DNA from: an uncultured Clostridia bacterium
Lineage (GTDB): Bacteria; Bacillota; Clostridia; Oscillospirales; Oscillospiraceae
Direction of reading: 5' to 3'
DNA length: 5,869 bases
Assembly (NCBI GenBank): GCA_945926565.1
Contig: CAMELY010000091.1
Coordinates: 1-5,869 of the forward strand
In this document: one piece after another, positions 1-5,674 of the stretch
Layout: each line of letters begins with the position of its first letter
Position numbering within the stretch: position 1 is the stretch's first letter
Notes under the pieces: generated by a model
Told to the model about the DNA's origin: nothing
Databases searched by the model: none
The model's input: the letters and a program-made list of their open reading frames with translations, nothing else
Position numbers and translations under genes: made by a program

Positions 1-222
1 ATGGAGGGGGCGCTGGCCAGCGTGGTGGGGGGCCTGGTCTCCTGTCCGGTGATCGCTGTCCCCACCAGCGTGGGCTACGGGGCCAGCTTCGGCGGCGTGG
101 CGGCGCTGCTGGCCATGCTCAACTCCTGTGCCTCCGGCGTGTCAGTGGTGAACATTGACAACGGCTTCGGCGCCGGCTTCCAGGCGTCTCTCATCAACCG
201 GATGGAGGGCTGCGGAAGATAG
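1..222 (+). CDS. larB: LarB, nickel pincer cofactor biosynthesis protein (3' end only)
   Basis: This is the last 73 residues of a LarB protein; the reading frame is open to the left edge, so the ATG at position 1 is an internal methionine and the true start lies outside. The visible part matches the C-terminal, PurE/AIR-carboxylase-like domain of LarB: an EGALASVV segment, the run [13 protein letters not shown] (residues 21-33), a LAMLNSCA segment (37-44) and [12 protein letters not shown] (49-60), ending in ASLINRMEG. In the known pathway LarB carboxylates the pyridinium ring of nicotinic acid adenine dinucleotide and hydrolyses the phosphoanhydride, giving the first intermediate of the nickel-pincer nucleotide used by lactate racemase and related enzymes; it is cytoplasmic. 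LarB proteins are usually about 250 residues, so roughly two thirds is missing. larC or larE may lie upstream, but that cannot be seen. No convincing terminator follows the stop codon. Confidence 0.9.
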   Translation: MEGALASVVGGLVSCPVIAVPTSVGYGASFGGVAALLAMLNSCASGVSVVNIDNGFGAGFQASLINRMEGCGR

Positions 223-269
223 GGGGCGCCCCAAGGCCCGGAAACCGCCGCTGGAAACGTTCTTTTCTC

Positions 270-298
270 TTGCGCAGCCAATCTCCTTATGGTATACT
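270..298 (+). promoter_or_regulatory. Sigma-A-type promoter with extended -10 for the LacI-family gene
   Basis: A -10 box TATACT (293-298) is preceded by TG at the extended -10 position (290-291). A partial -35 box TTGCGC (270-275) lies exactly 17 bases upstream. The -35 is weak but the TGn extension would compensate. Transcription would begin near 305, leaving a leader of about 50 bases that contains the operator-like palindromes. It lies between larB and the regulator gene, which gives the regulator its own transcription unit. Confidence 0.7.
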
Positions 299-319
299 AG
301 AGTTCGAAATTCGGTTTTT

Positions 320-343
320 GGTAACGTTATTTCAGCGGTTACC
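320..343 (+). promoter_or_regulatory. Operator-like inverted repeats in the leader of the LacI-family gene
   Basis: Just downstream of the promoter lie a perfect 8-base palindrome TAACGTTA with a central CG (322-329) and a 9-base odd palindrome CGGTTACCG (336-344). The outer arms GGTAAC (320-325) and GTTACC (338-343) are also inverted repeats of each other. LacI/PurR-family repressors typically bind palindromes with a central CG, and the AACGTT core equals the core of the PurR operator. The encoded repressor carries a PurR-like recognition helix (TTTVSNVI). Binding here would block the transcript that encodes the repressor, so negative autoregulation is inferred. The half-site partition is uncertain. 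Confidence 0.45.
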
Positions 344-352
344 GGTCTGGAG

Positions 353-1375
353 ATGGTTGCTTTGATTCGGATCAAGGATATTGCGGAACGGGCTGGCGTG
401 AGCACCACCACGGTCTCCAATGTCATTCATCAAAAAGAGGGAAAGGTCTCTCCGGCGCTGGCCGCCCGGATCAAAGGGATGATTCAGGAGATGGGCTACG
501 TTCCCAGCCTCAGCGCCAGGATGCTGGCCAAGGAGGACTCCCATGTGATCGGCGTGGTGGTCAACTGTGAGGCGGAGGAGCCCCTCCGCTCCCGGAAGGA
601 TCTGCTGGCGGCCAGCCTGGTGCGTTATCTGGAGACAGCCATCCGGGAGAAGGGCTATTACATGATGCTGTTTACCCGCCGCAGCATGGAGGAGGTGCTC
701 CAGGAGAGCAGAGCCTGGAACTTTGACGGCGTCATTGCCTTTGGCATCACCCGTGAGGAGCTGGAGCACCTCCGGGCCGCCTTCCCCAAGCCGGTGGTGA
801 CCATTGACAACAGTCTGGAACAGACCTATTCCAACGTCTGCCAGGTGGGGACGGACGACTTCGGCGGCGGCCGGCAGATCGGTGAATATCTCCTCAGCCA
901 GGGACACCGGAAGCTGCTCTTTGTGGCGGACAATGACAGGGGAGAGGATCACTGCCGCTGGCTGGGCTTCCGGGAGGCCATGGAGGCGGCGGGACTGTCC
1001 GACGTGGACAGCATGCACCTGCTGCTTCCGGAAGACCGGGCGCAGCGGCTGGAGGCCTATGCAGGACTGCTTCCCCTGCTGCGGCAGCAGACCGCTCTGT
1101 GCTTCTGCTCGGACTACCACGCGGTGGAGGCGATGAATCGGCTGCGGGAGCTGGGACTCCGGACGCCGGAGGATCTTTCGGTTACCGGCTTTGACGATGT
1201 GGTCTATGCCTGGGTCTCCTGGCCCAACCTCACCACCGTCCACCAGTGCATGGACGAGAAGGCCCGTCTGGCGGTGGAGATGCTGACCAATATGGTCTCC
1301 GGAGTTTCAGTGGAAAACTGTGACCAAAAGGTGCCTACTTACGTGGTGGAGCGGGATTCGGTACGGCCGGTGTGA
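353..1375 (+). CDS. LacI/PurR-family transcriptional regulator
   Basis: This 340-residue protein has the standard LacI-family architecture and length. The N-terminal helix-turn-helix (about residues 5-27, with IKDIAERAGVSTTTVSNVI) binds DNA. A hinge-helix segment follows (SLSARMLA, 52-59), and the rest is a periplasmic-binding-protein-like effector domain and dimerisation core (from about IGVVV, 66-70). Family landmarks are FDGVIAFG (124-131), a VGTDDFGGG segment (165-173), GHRKLLFV (184-191), SVTGFDDV (276-283) and LTTV (293-296). The ligand is probably a sugar or small metabolite, but it cannot be predicted from the sequence. ATG 353 is used here. TTG 362 is a serious alternative because GGAG (349-352) sits directly against the ATG but nine bases before the TTG; it would remove three residues. 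The frame is open back to 155, but that part overlaps larB and the promoter and is not likely to be translated. No terminator is seen downstream. The regulated target is unknown; its own leader carries operator-like repeats. Confidence 0.93.
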   Translation: MVALIRIKDIAERAGVSTTTVSNVIHQKEGKVSPALAARIKGMIQEMGYVPSLSARMLAKEDSHVIGVVVNCEAEEPLRSRKDLLAASLVRYLETAIREKGYYMMLFTRRSMEEVLQESRAWNFDGVIAFGITREELEHLRAAFPKPVVTIDNSLEQTYSNVCQVGTDDFGGGRQIGEYLLSQGHRKLLFVADNDRGEDHCRWLGFREAMEAAGLSDVDSMHLLLPEDRAQRLEAYAGLLPLLRQQTALCFCSDYHAVEAMNRLRELGLRTPEDLSVTGFDDVVYAWVSWPNLTTVHQCMDEKARLAVEMLTNMVSGVSVENCDQKVPTYVVERDSVRPV

Positions 1376-1386
1376 ACCTTTTTACC

Positions 1387-1415
1387 TTGCACCGGAATGA
1401 AAAACATGATATTAT
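1387..1415 (+). promoter_or_regulatory. comEC: Sigma-A-type promoter with extended -10 upstream of comEC
   Basis: TTGCAC (1387-1392) and TATTAT (1410-1415) are separated by 17 bases, and TG occupies the extended -10 position (1407-1408). The predicted transcription start is near 1422. This coincides with the first in-frame ATG of comEC and therefore argues that translation begins further downstream. The -35 overlaps the right arm of a CCGGTG/CACCGG inverted repeat (1367-1372 and 1390-1395). Confidence 0.7.
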
Positions 1416-1442
1416 TGGGATATGAGAAGCCGCTTCCGCCTG

Positions 1443-1450
1443 AGAGGGGG
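1443..1450 (+). promoter_or_regulatory. comEC: Ribosome binding site that favours the GTG 1458 start of comEC
   Basis: AGAGGGGG lies seven bases before GTG 1458 and is the only good Shine-Dalgarno-like run near the start of the frame. ATG 1422 would have no ribosome binding site on a transcript starting near 1422. Confidence 0.6.
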
Positions 1451-1457
1451 AACTGCC

Positions 1458-3734
1458 GTGTACCCGAGAACGAGCGAGACAGAACAGAGCCGGCCGTTGG
1501 TGAAACGGCCGCTGGCTTGGTTCTGTCTCGCCTTTTCCGGTGCGGTTTTCCTCGCGGTCTATCTGCTTGCCGGCTGGCAGGAGCTGCTGCTGGGGGCGCT
1601 GCTGCTCTATGTGGGACTGGCCTGCTGTCTGAGGCGGAGGATGGGGCTCGCTCTGCTCTGCCTGGGGGCGGTGCTGGGCCTGTGGCTGAGCTGGTATCGG
1701 ACTGCCGATCTCCGCGGACTGGAGCAGGAGTATGTGGGCCGGACGGTGGAGCTGGAGCTTCAGGTGCAAAATGAACCCCAGACCGGCACCTATGGGATCT
1801 CGCTGGAAGTGGAGGTGCTGACAGAGGGAACGCTGGCGGGGCGCAGACTGACCCTCTGGCTTCCGGGAGGACAGGATCTGCGGCCGGGAGACCGGCTCTG
1901 GGCGCCTGTGACCCTGGACACCGCCCGGGACAGCCAGCCGGAGTGGCAGTGGTACGCCTGGTCTCAGGGCATCGCCCTGGAAGGCGCGGCGGACTGGGCG
2001 GTCGTCAACCGGGAGGAAATTCCCTGGACGTTGCAGCCCAAGGTGTGGGCCCGGGAGCTGGGCCGGGGGTTGGAGCGCTGCTTTTCCAAAGAGACCGCCG
2101 GTTTTCTCTTCGCTCTCACCACCGGCTACCGGGAAAAGCTCTCCGATTCCCTGGAGAATGCCCTCACGGTGACCGGTCTGCGCCATATGGTGGCCGCCTC
2201 GGGGCTCCACGTCCACCTGCTCTTTTCCGCCCTCTGCCTGCTGCCGGGAAACCGGCGCCGGCGGGGGCTGCTTCTGCTACCCTTGCTGCTGGCCTTTGCG
2301 GCGGTGGCGGGCTTTACCCCCTCCATCTGCCGTGCGGCGTTGATGGAGGGCATTTTGCTCCTGGGCCCCCTTTTTGACCGGGAGGCGGATGGGCTGACCT
2401 CCCTCTCCTTTGCCCTGGCTTTGCTGTTGGCGCAAAATCCCTATGCCGCCGCCAGCGTCAGCCTTCAGCTCTCCTTTGCCGCCATGTTCGGACTGCTGAC
2501 CGTCTGCCCCGCATTGCAAAAGCGGATGGAGTGCAGCAAAGACCATCCCTTCTTCGGAAAGCTGCGGGACAGCCTGATTGTCACCCTGGGCGCCAATGTG
2601 TTCACGTTGCCCTTGGTACTGTACTACTTCGGAACCGTCTCTCTTTTGGCTCCGCTGTCGAATTTGGTCGTATTGTGGCTGCTGCCTCTGCTGCTGCCCC
2701 TGGCCCTGCTCTGTGGGGTGGGTGGCTGGCTGTGCCTGCCGGTGGGGTTGGCGCTGGCCGGGCCCACCGGACTGCTGACGGAGCTGGTGCTCAAGATCAT
2801 CCGCACCCTGGCCGATTTTCCCTGGAGCACCCTGCCGGAGGGCGCCCCCTTTCTGGCCTGGATTGTTCTGGGCTATGCGGTGGGCGGGATCCTCTTTTTC
2901 GGCCGGGGCACCCGGCGGCAGACGGCTGCGGCAATCCTGCTCTGGCTGGCCATGCTGCCGGCGGCCTGGACGGCGGCGGCAGCGGAGCCGTCTGCGGATC
3001 TGACTATCTCTCTGCTGGACGTGGGCCAGGGGCAGTGCCTGATGATAGCGGGAGAGACAGAGACGGCGGTGGTTGACTGCGGCAGCACCGGAGCCCAGGC
3101 GGCCGACCGGCTGGAACAAGCCCTGGCACAGCAAGGACGGGTGCAGATCGATGATTTGATCTTGACCCACTACGATCGGGATCACACCGGCGGTGTGGCC
3201 CAACTGCTGCTGGAGGGCCGGGTGGGCCGCCTCTGGCTGCCCCAGCCCTTGCCGGAGGACGAGGCGGGGGCGGCCCAGCTGGCGCAGCTTGCCGCGGTGC
3301 TGGAGGTGCCGGTGGAGTGGGTGACCGGGGAGACGGCGCTTTCGCTGGACGGGGCGGTTTTGCGCCTGCTGCCATTGGAGACGGAAGCATACCGGGGCAC
3401 CGCGGTTCTGGCCTCCCTGGGGGAATTTGATCTGCTGGTCACCGGGGACGCGGACGTCAGGGGAGAGGAGCTGCTGCTTCAGCGGTATCAGCTGCCTCAG
3501 GTGGAGGTGCTGATTGCCGGGCACCATGGCTCTGCCGGGGCCACGGGAGAGGCGCTGCTGAAGGCGGTCCGGCCCCAGCTCATTCTGATCTCCGCAGGGG
3601 AGAACGGCTATGGACACCCCGCCCAGGAGACGCTGGATCGGTGCCGGGCGGCGGGAGCGGAGCTGCGGCGCACGGACCGGAATGGAACAATTTTGATTCA
3701 GGTGTTGAATTCCGGCGGAGAAGCAGGAAAATAG
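1458..3734 (+). CDS. comEC: ComEC/Rec2-family DNA internalization protein (DNA-uptake channel)
   Basis: ComEC is the membrane channel that carries single-stranded DNA into the cytoplasm during natural transformation. From GTG 1458 the protein has 758 residues, and all three usual parts are present. There is an N-terminal hydrophobic region with a DUF4131-like soluble loop (about 15-200). The multi-spanning competence domain (about 210-510) includes the family motif RHMVAASGLHV (242-252) and GFTPSICRAALM. The C-terminal metallo-beta-lactamase-like domain starts around DVGQGQC. In that domain HYDRDH (571-576) is the ComEC version of the HxHxDH metal motif, with GDAD (D664) and GHHGS (H689, H690) following, then YGHP and RTDRNGTI near the end. 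The domain is thought to degrade the non-transported strand. GTG 1458 is chosen for its ribosome binding site; ATG 1422 lies at the predicted transcription start. GTG 1500 (giving MKRPLAW) resembles the family's usual N-terminus but lacks a ribosome binding site. No comEA or other competence gene is nearby, so transformation cannot be claimed. Confidence 0.93.
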   Translation: MYPRTSETEQSRPLVKRPLAWFCLAFSGAVFLAVYLLAGWQELLLGALLLYVGLACCLRRRMGLALLCLGAVLGLWLSWYRTADLRGLEQEYVGRTVELELQVQNEPQTGTYGISLEVEVLTEGTLAGRRLTLWLPGGQDLRPGDRLWAPVTLDTARDSQPEWQWYAWSQGIALEGAADWAVVNREEIPWTLQPKVWARELGRGLERCFSKETAGFLFALTTGYREKLSDSLENALTVTGLRHMVAASGLHVHLLFSALCLLPGNRRRRGLLLLPLLLAFAAVAGFTPSICRAALMEGILLLGPLFDREADGLTSLSFALALLLAQNPYAAASVSLQLSFAAMFGLLTVCPALQKRMECSKDHPFFGKLRDSLIVTLGANVFTLPLVLYYFGTVSLLAPLSNLVVLWLLPLLLPLALLCGVGGWLCLPVGLALAGPTGLLTELVLKIIRTLADFPWSTLPEGAPFLAWIVLGYAVGGILFFGRGTRRQTAAAILLWLAMLPAAWTAAAAEPSADLTISLLDVGQGQCLMIAGETETAVVDCGSTGAQAADRLEQALAQQGRVQIDDLILTHYDRDHTGGVAQLLLEGRVGRLWLPQPLPEDEAGAAQLAQLAAVLEVPVEWVTGETALSLDGAVLRLLPLETEAYRGTAVLASLGEFDLLVTGDADVRGEELLLQRYQLPQVEVLIAGHHGSAGATGEALLKAVRPQLILISAGENGYGHPAQETLDRCRAAGAELRRTDRNGTILIQVLNSGGEAGK
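1474..1531 (+). repeat. Long imperfect inverted repeat (hairpin) inside the 5' end of comEC
   Basis: The outer arms GCGAGACAGAAC (1474-1485) and GTTCTGTCTCGC (1520-1531) are perfectly complementary over 12 bases. Inside them AGCC (1488-1491) can pair with GGCT (1514-1517), with a G-U pair beside it, and GGCCGTT (1492-1498) pairs with AACGGCC (1504-1510). The final loop is the five bases GGTGA (1499-1503). About 24 pairs form, with one A/G mismatch and one 3-base bulge (1511-1513). TTTT follows at 1533-1536 after one C. The hairpin starts 16 bases after the chosen GTG start, and its loop holds the in-frame GTG 1500. It could be a transcription attenuator, a translation-control element or an RNase site; the function is inferred only. 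Confidence 0.75.
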
Positions 3735-3764
3735 CTGGACGCGGCAGAGGGTCTGTGCTAAACT
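3735..3764 (+). promoter_or_regulatory. Possible promoter for the glycosyltransferase/phosphatidyltransferase pair
   Basis: TGTGCTAAACT contains an extended -10 (TG at 3756-3757, box TAAACT 3759-3764). A poor -35 match, CTGGAC (3735-3740), lies 18 bases upstream. The surrounding stretch CTAAACTAATAAT is the only AT-rich segment between comEC and the next gene. There is no terminator after comEC, so read-through could also supply expression. Confidence 0.4.
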
Positions 3765-3806
3765 AATAATACTGCGATTCCGAAAAGACAGATGAAAGGG
3801 GAAAAT

Positions 3807-4661
3807 ATGACGAAAAACGAACCAATTGACCTGTTGGTGACATTGAACGAGCGCTATCTGCCCCAACTGCGGGTGCTGCTGACCTCCATCTCGCTGAATA
3901 ACCCTGGGGAGCGGTTTCGGCTGTATCTGATTCACCGGGGCATCTCTCAGCAGAACCTGGACACCCTGGGCGAGCAGTGCGGCCGGCTGGACGTCGACCT
4001 CTGCCCCCTGACGGTGGACGCCGCCCTCTTTGCAAACGCCCCCACCACCCGCCAATATCCCCAGGAGATGTACTACCGGCTGCTGGCGGGCCAGCTGCTG
4101 CCCCGGGAGCTGGAGCGCATCCTCTACCTGGACCCGGATATTCTGGTCATCAACCCTCTGCGGTCCCTGTGGGAGACCGAACTGGGAGACCGGCTGTTTG
4201 CCGCCGCCGCCCACACCGGCAAGACGGAGATCGCCAACGACGTCAACCGGATCCGGCTGGGTACCGAGCACAAGTATTATAATTCCGGCGTCCTGCTCAT
4301 CAACCTGGCTGCCTGCCGGCAGGAGATTCACCCCGAGGAGATCTTCCGGTACGCCGAGCAGCACGCCAAGGAGCTGCTGCTGCCCGATCAGGACATTCTC
4401 AACGTCCTCTACGGCAGACGTACCCTGGAGCTGGACGATTACCTCTGGAACTATGACGCACGGAAGTACAGTAGCTATCTCTTCCGCAGCTCCGGCGAGG
4501 CGGATGTGGACTGGGTCATGGCCCATACCTGCATCCTCCACTTCTGCGGCCGGGCCAAACCCTGGAAGCGGGTGTATAACCACCGGTTCGGCCTGCTGTA
4601 CAAACATTACATCCGGCTGGCTGACCGGTTTTTCTCCCAACAGCCTGGAAAGGAAGCCTAA
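3807..4661 (+). CDS. Family 8 glycosyltransferase (GT8, GT-A fold)
   Basis: This 284-residue protein shows the GT8 signature set in order. An N-terminal nucleotide-sugar segment (IDLLVTLNERYLPQL, 7-21) leads into LTSISLNNP. The DxD metal/UDP-sugar motif is DPD (109-111) in ILYLDPDILV. Then come YYNSGVLLINL (157-167), LPDQDILN (192-199) and the C-terminal HFCGRAKPW (245-253), which is the family's HxxGxxKPW motif. These enzymes are retaining, metal-dependent and mostly use UDP-glucose or UDP-galactose; the acceptor here is unknown. There is no signal peptide or membrane span, so it probably works at the cytoplasmic face. The length is close to Bacillus GspA-type GT8 proteins. ATG 3807 is chosen because AAGGGG (3796-3801) lies five bases before it; ATG 3792 would add five residues and lacks a good site. 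The gene is followed after three bases by a phosphatidyltransferase gene, so the two are probably co-transcribed and may serve envelope glycolipid or glycan synthesis (inference). Confidence 0.9.
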   Translation: MTKNEPIDLLVTLNERYLPQLRVLLTSISLNNPGERFRLYLIHRGISQQNLDTLGEQCGRLDVDLCPLTVDAALFANAPTTRQYPQEMYYRLLAGQLLPRELERILYLDPDILVINPLRSLWETELGDRLFAAAAHTGKTEIANDVNRIRLGTEHKYYNSGVLLINLAACRQEIHPEEIFRYAEQHAKELLLPDQDILNVLYGRRTLELDDYLWNYDARKYSSYLFRSSGEADVDWVMAHTCILHFCGRAKPWKRVYNHRFGLLYKHYIRLADRFFSQQPGKEA

Positions 4662-4664
4662 GCA

Positions 4665-5207
4665 ATGAAACACATTCCCAATATCCTCTCCGGCCTCCGT
4701 ATTGTGATGATCCCCTTCTTTATCTGGCAGATGCTGGTGGGGAACACCCTGGCGGCGGGCCTCATCCTGGTGGCCTCCGGTCTCACTGACACTCTGGACG
4801 GCAATCTGGCCCGGCACTTCGGCTGGGTCTCCGACCTGGGCAAGGTGCTGGATCCGGTGGCGGACAAGCTGACCCAGACGGCGGTGTCCGTCTGCCTGAT
4901 GATCCGGATTCCCGAGCTCTGGTTCTTCTTTGCCATCCTGATCATCAAGGATCTGATCATGTTGGTGCTGGGCGGCTACCTCACCAAGGGCGGCGTCAAG
5001 CTGGAGGGGGCCCGGTGGTTCGGCAAGGTGTCCACCGTGGTGTTCTACACCGTCATGATTCTGATCGTCCTGTTCCCCAACATCCCCCAGGCGGTGACCA
5101 TTGCGCTGCTGGTTCTGGCGGTGGGCTGCGCGATTGCTGCGGGACTGCTCTATCTGCCGGAGTACAAGCGGTACAAGGCCAAACGGGATCAGAACCCGAA
5201 AAAATGA
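4665..5207 (+). CDS. CDP-alcohol phosphatidyltransferase (PgsA-like integral membrane enzyme)
   Basis: This 180-residue membrane protein contains the complete CDP-alcohol phosphotransferase signature: D42-T-L-D45-G46-N-L-A49-R50, eight residues, G59, three, D63, three, D67. The four aspartates bind the metal and catalyse transfer of a phosphatidyl group from CDP-diacylglycerol to an alcohol. Hydrophobic segments lie at about 5-24, 29-42, 72-104 (probably two spans), 123-139 and 142-164; the tail is basic (YKRYKAKRDQ) and cytoplasmic. The N-terminal IPNILSGLRI is typical of PgsA and cardiolipin-synthase-type members, so the product is probably phosphatidylglycerophosphate or cardiolipin. The acceptor alcohol cannot be fixed from the motif, and the gene may be a second copy rather than the housekeeping pgsA. 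The start is supported by AGGAAG (4651-4656) eight bases upstream, inside the end of the glycosyltransferase gene. The three-base gap to that gene suggests translational coupling. A strong terminator follows. Confidence 0.92.
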   Translation: MKHIPNILSGLRIVMIPFFIWQMLVGNTLAAGLILVASGLTDTLDGNLARHFGWVSDLGKVLDPVADKLTQTAVSVCLMIRIPELWFFFAILIIKDLIMLVLGGYLTKGGVKLEGARWFGKVSTVVFYTVMILIVLFPNIPQAVTIALLVLAVGCAIAAGLLYLPEYKRYKAKRDQNPKK

Positions 5208-5220
5208 ACAAAATCAATTA

Positions 5221-5255
5221 AAAAGGGCCGCGGCGTCAAGTGCTGCGGCCCTTTT
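5221..5255 (+). terminator. Intrinsic terminator of the glycosyltransferase/phosphatidyltransferase operon
   Basis: AAAAGGGCCGCGGC (5221-5234) pairs with GCTGCGGCCCTTTT (5242-5255) over 14 positions with a single G-U pair, leaving a 7-base loop. The 3' arm ends in TTTT. It begins 13 bases after the stop of the phosphatidyltransferase gene. Because the 5' arm is preceded by A-rich sequence (AATCAATTA), it could also stop transcription from the other strand. Confidence 0.88.
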
Positions 5256-5284
5256 CGCAAAATGAAGAAAGGAAGAAGAAAAGA

Positions 5285-5674
5285 ATGACAAACAAGGAAC
5301 TGGTGGCCCGCTTTTTTGTGGAGGGCTATGTGAACAAAAACTACGCCGCGGTGCTGGACTGCCTGGCGGAGGACTACATGGATCACAGCCCGGCAGGCGC
5401 CCGGAGCAATCGGGACGCGGTGGGTATCCTGCGGGTGGTAGAGGAGATATACGGCGAGCTGAAGCTGGAGATTCTGGATCTGATCGCGGAGGGCGATCTG
5501 GTAGCCACCCGGATCCGGTTTGAGGGCATTCACCGGGGGGAGTGTATGGGCATCCCGGCCACCGGGCGGCGGATCTCCTTCGAGGCGTTGGAGAACTTTA
5601 AAGTCAGAGACGGGAAAATTGTGGAGTCCTGGGGCTACTGGCCGGATAAGCGGATTGAGCAGATGTTAATGTGA
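5285..5674 (+). CDS. SnoaL-like / ester cyclase family protein (NTF2-like fold)
   Basis: This 129-residue protein has the length and sequence pattern of SnoaL-like polyketide-cyclase or ester-cyclase family proteins, which form a cone-shaped NTF2-like fold with a central pocket. Landmarks are the N-terminal helix with FFVEGYVNKNY (10-20), YMDHSP (31-36), the strand GDLVATRIRFEGIH (70-83), GIPATGRRISFE (89-100) and FKVRDGKIVESWGYWPD (105-121). In characterised relatives His and Asp residues in the pocket catalyse cyclisation or hydrolysis, but most members in this kind of organism have no known substrate, so no reaction is assigned. It has no signal peptide or membrane span. ATG 5285 is chosen because AGGAAG (5270-5275) lies nine bases upstream; the frame is open back to 5240, but that lies inside the terminator. 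No clear promoter is seen between the terminator and this gene. Its last nine bases overlap the convergent ModE-like gene. Confidence 0.85.
   Translation: MTNKELVARFFVEGYVNKNYAAVLDCLAEDYMDHSPAGARSNRDAVGILRVVEEIYGELKLEILDLIAEGDLVATRIRFEGIHRGECMGIPATGRRISFEALENFKVRDGKIVESWGYWPDKRIEQMLM

Noticed and set aside
221..270. Possible terminator after larB (GGGGCGCCCC palindrome followed by T-rich sequence)
   Set aside because: The palindrome has no loop, and the T-rich stretch lies about 30 bases away, so it does not fit an intrinsic terminator.
155..352. N-terminal extension of the LacI-family gene back to ATG 155
   Set aside because: It would overlap larB, run through the promoter and operator-like repeats, and add about 66 residues before a helix-turn-helix that normally lies at the extreme N-terminus.
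332..1243. Minus-strand open frame of 303 codons opposite the LacI-family gene
   Set aside because: It is a shadow of a clear family member on the plus strand, with no domain motif and no ribosome binding site argument.
3164..3185. Apparent loss of the central His in the HxHxDH metal motif of ComEC (HYDRDH)
   Set aside because: ComEC-type metallo-beta-lactamase domains commonly have Asp or another residue at this position, so it is normal family variation and not a broken site.
4312..4323. Perfect 12-base palindrome CCTGCCGGCAGG in the glycosyltransferase gene
   Set aside because: It sits in ordinary coding sequence with no loop and no promoter nearby; GC-rich coding DNA produces such palindromes by chance.
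2277..4817. Very long minus-strand open frame (846 codons) across comEC and the glycosyltransferase gene
   Set aside because: Its translation is low-complexity, rich in Gln, Pro, Gly and Arg, with no recognisable domain. It lies antisense to two well-supported genes, and long antisense frames are expected where third positions are G/C-rich.
5262..5288. Eight-codon leader peptide (MKKGRRKE) overlapping the SnoaL-like start codon
   Set aside because: There is no ribosome binding site before it, and its purine-rich codons are simply the ribosome binding region of the downstream gene.
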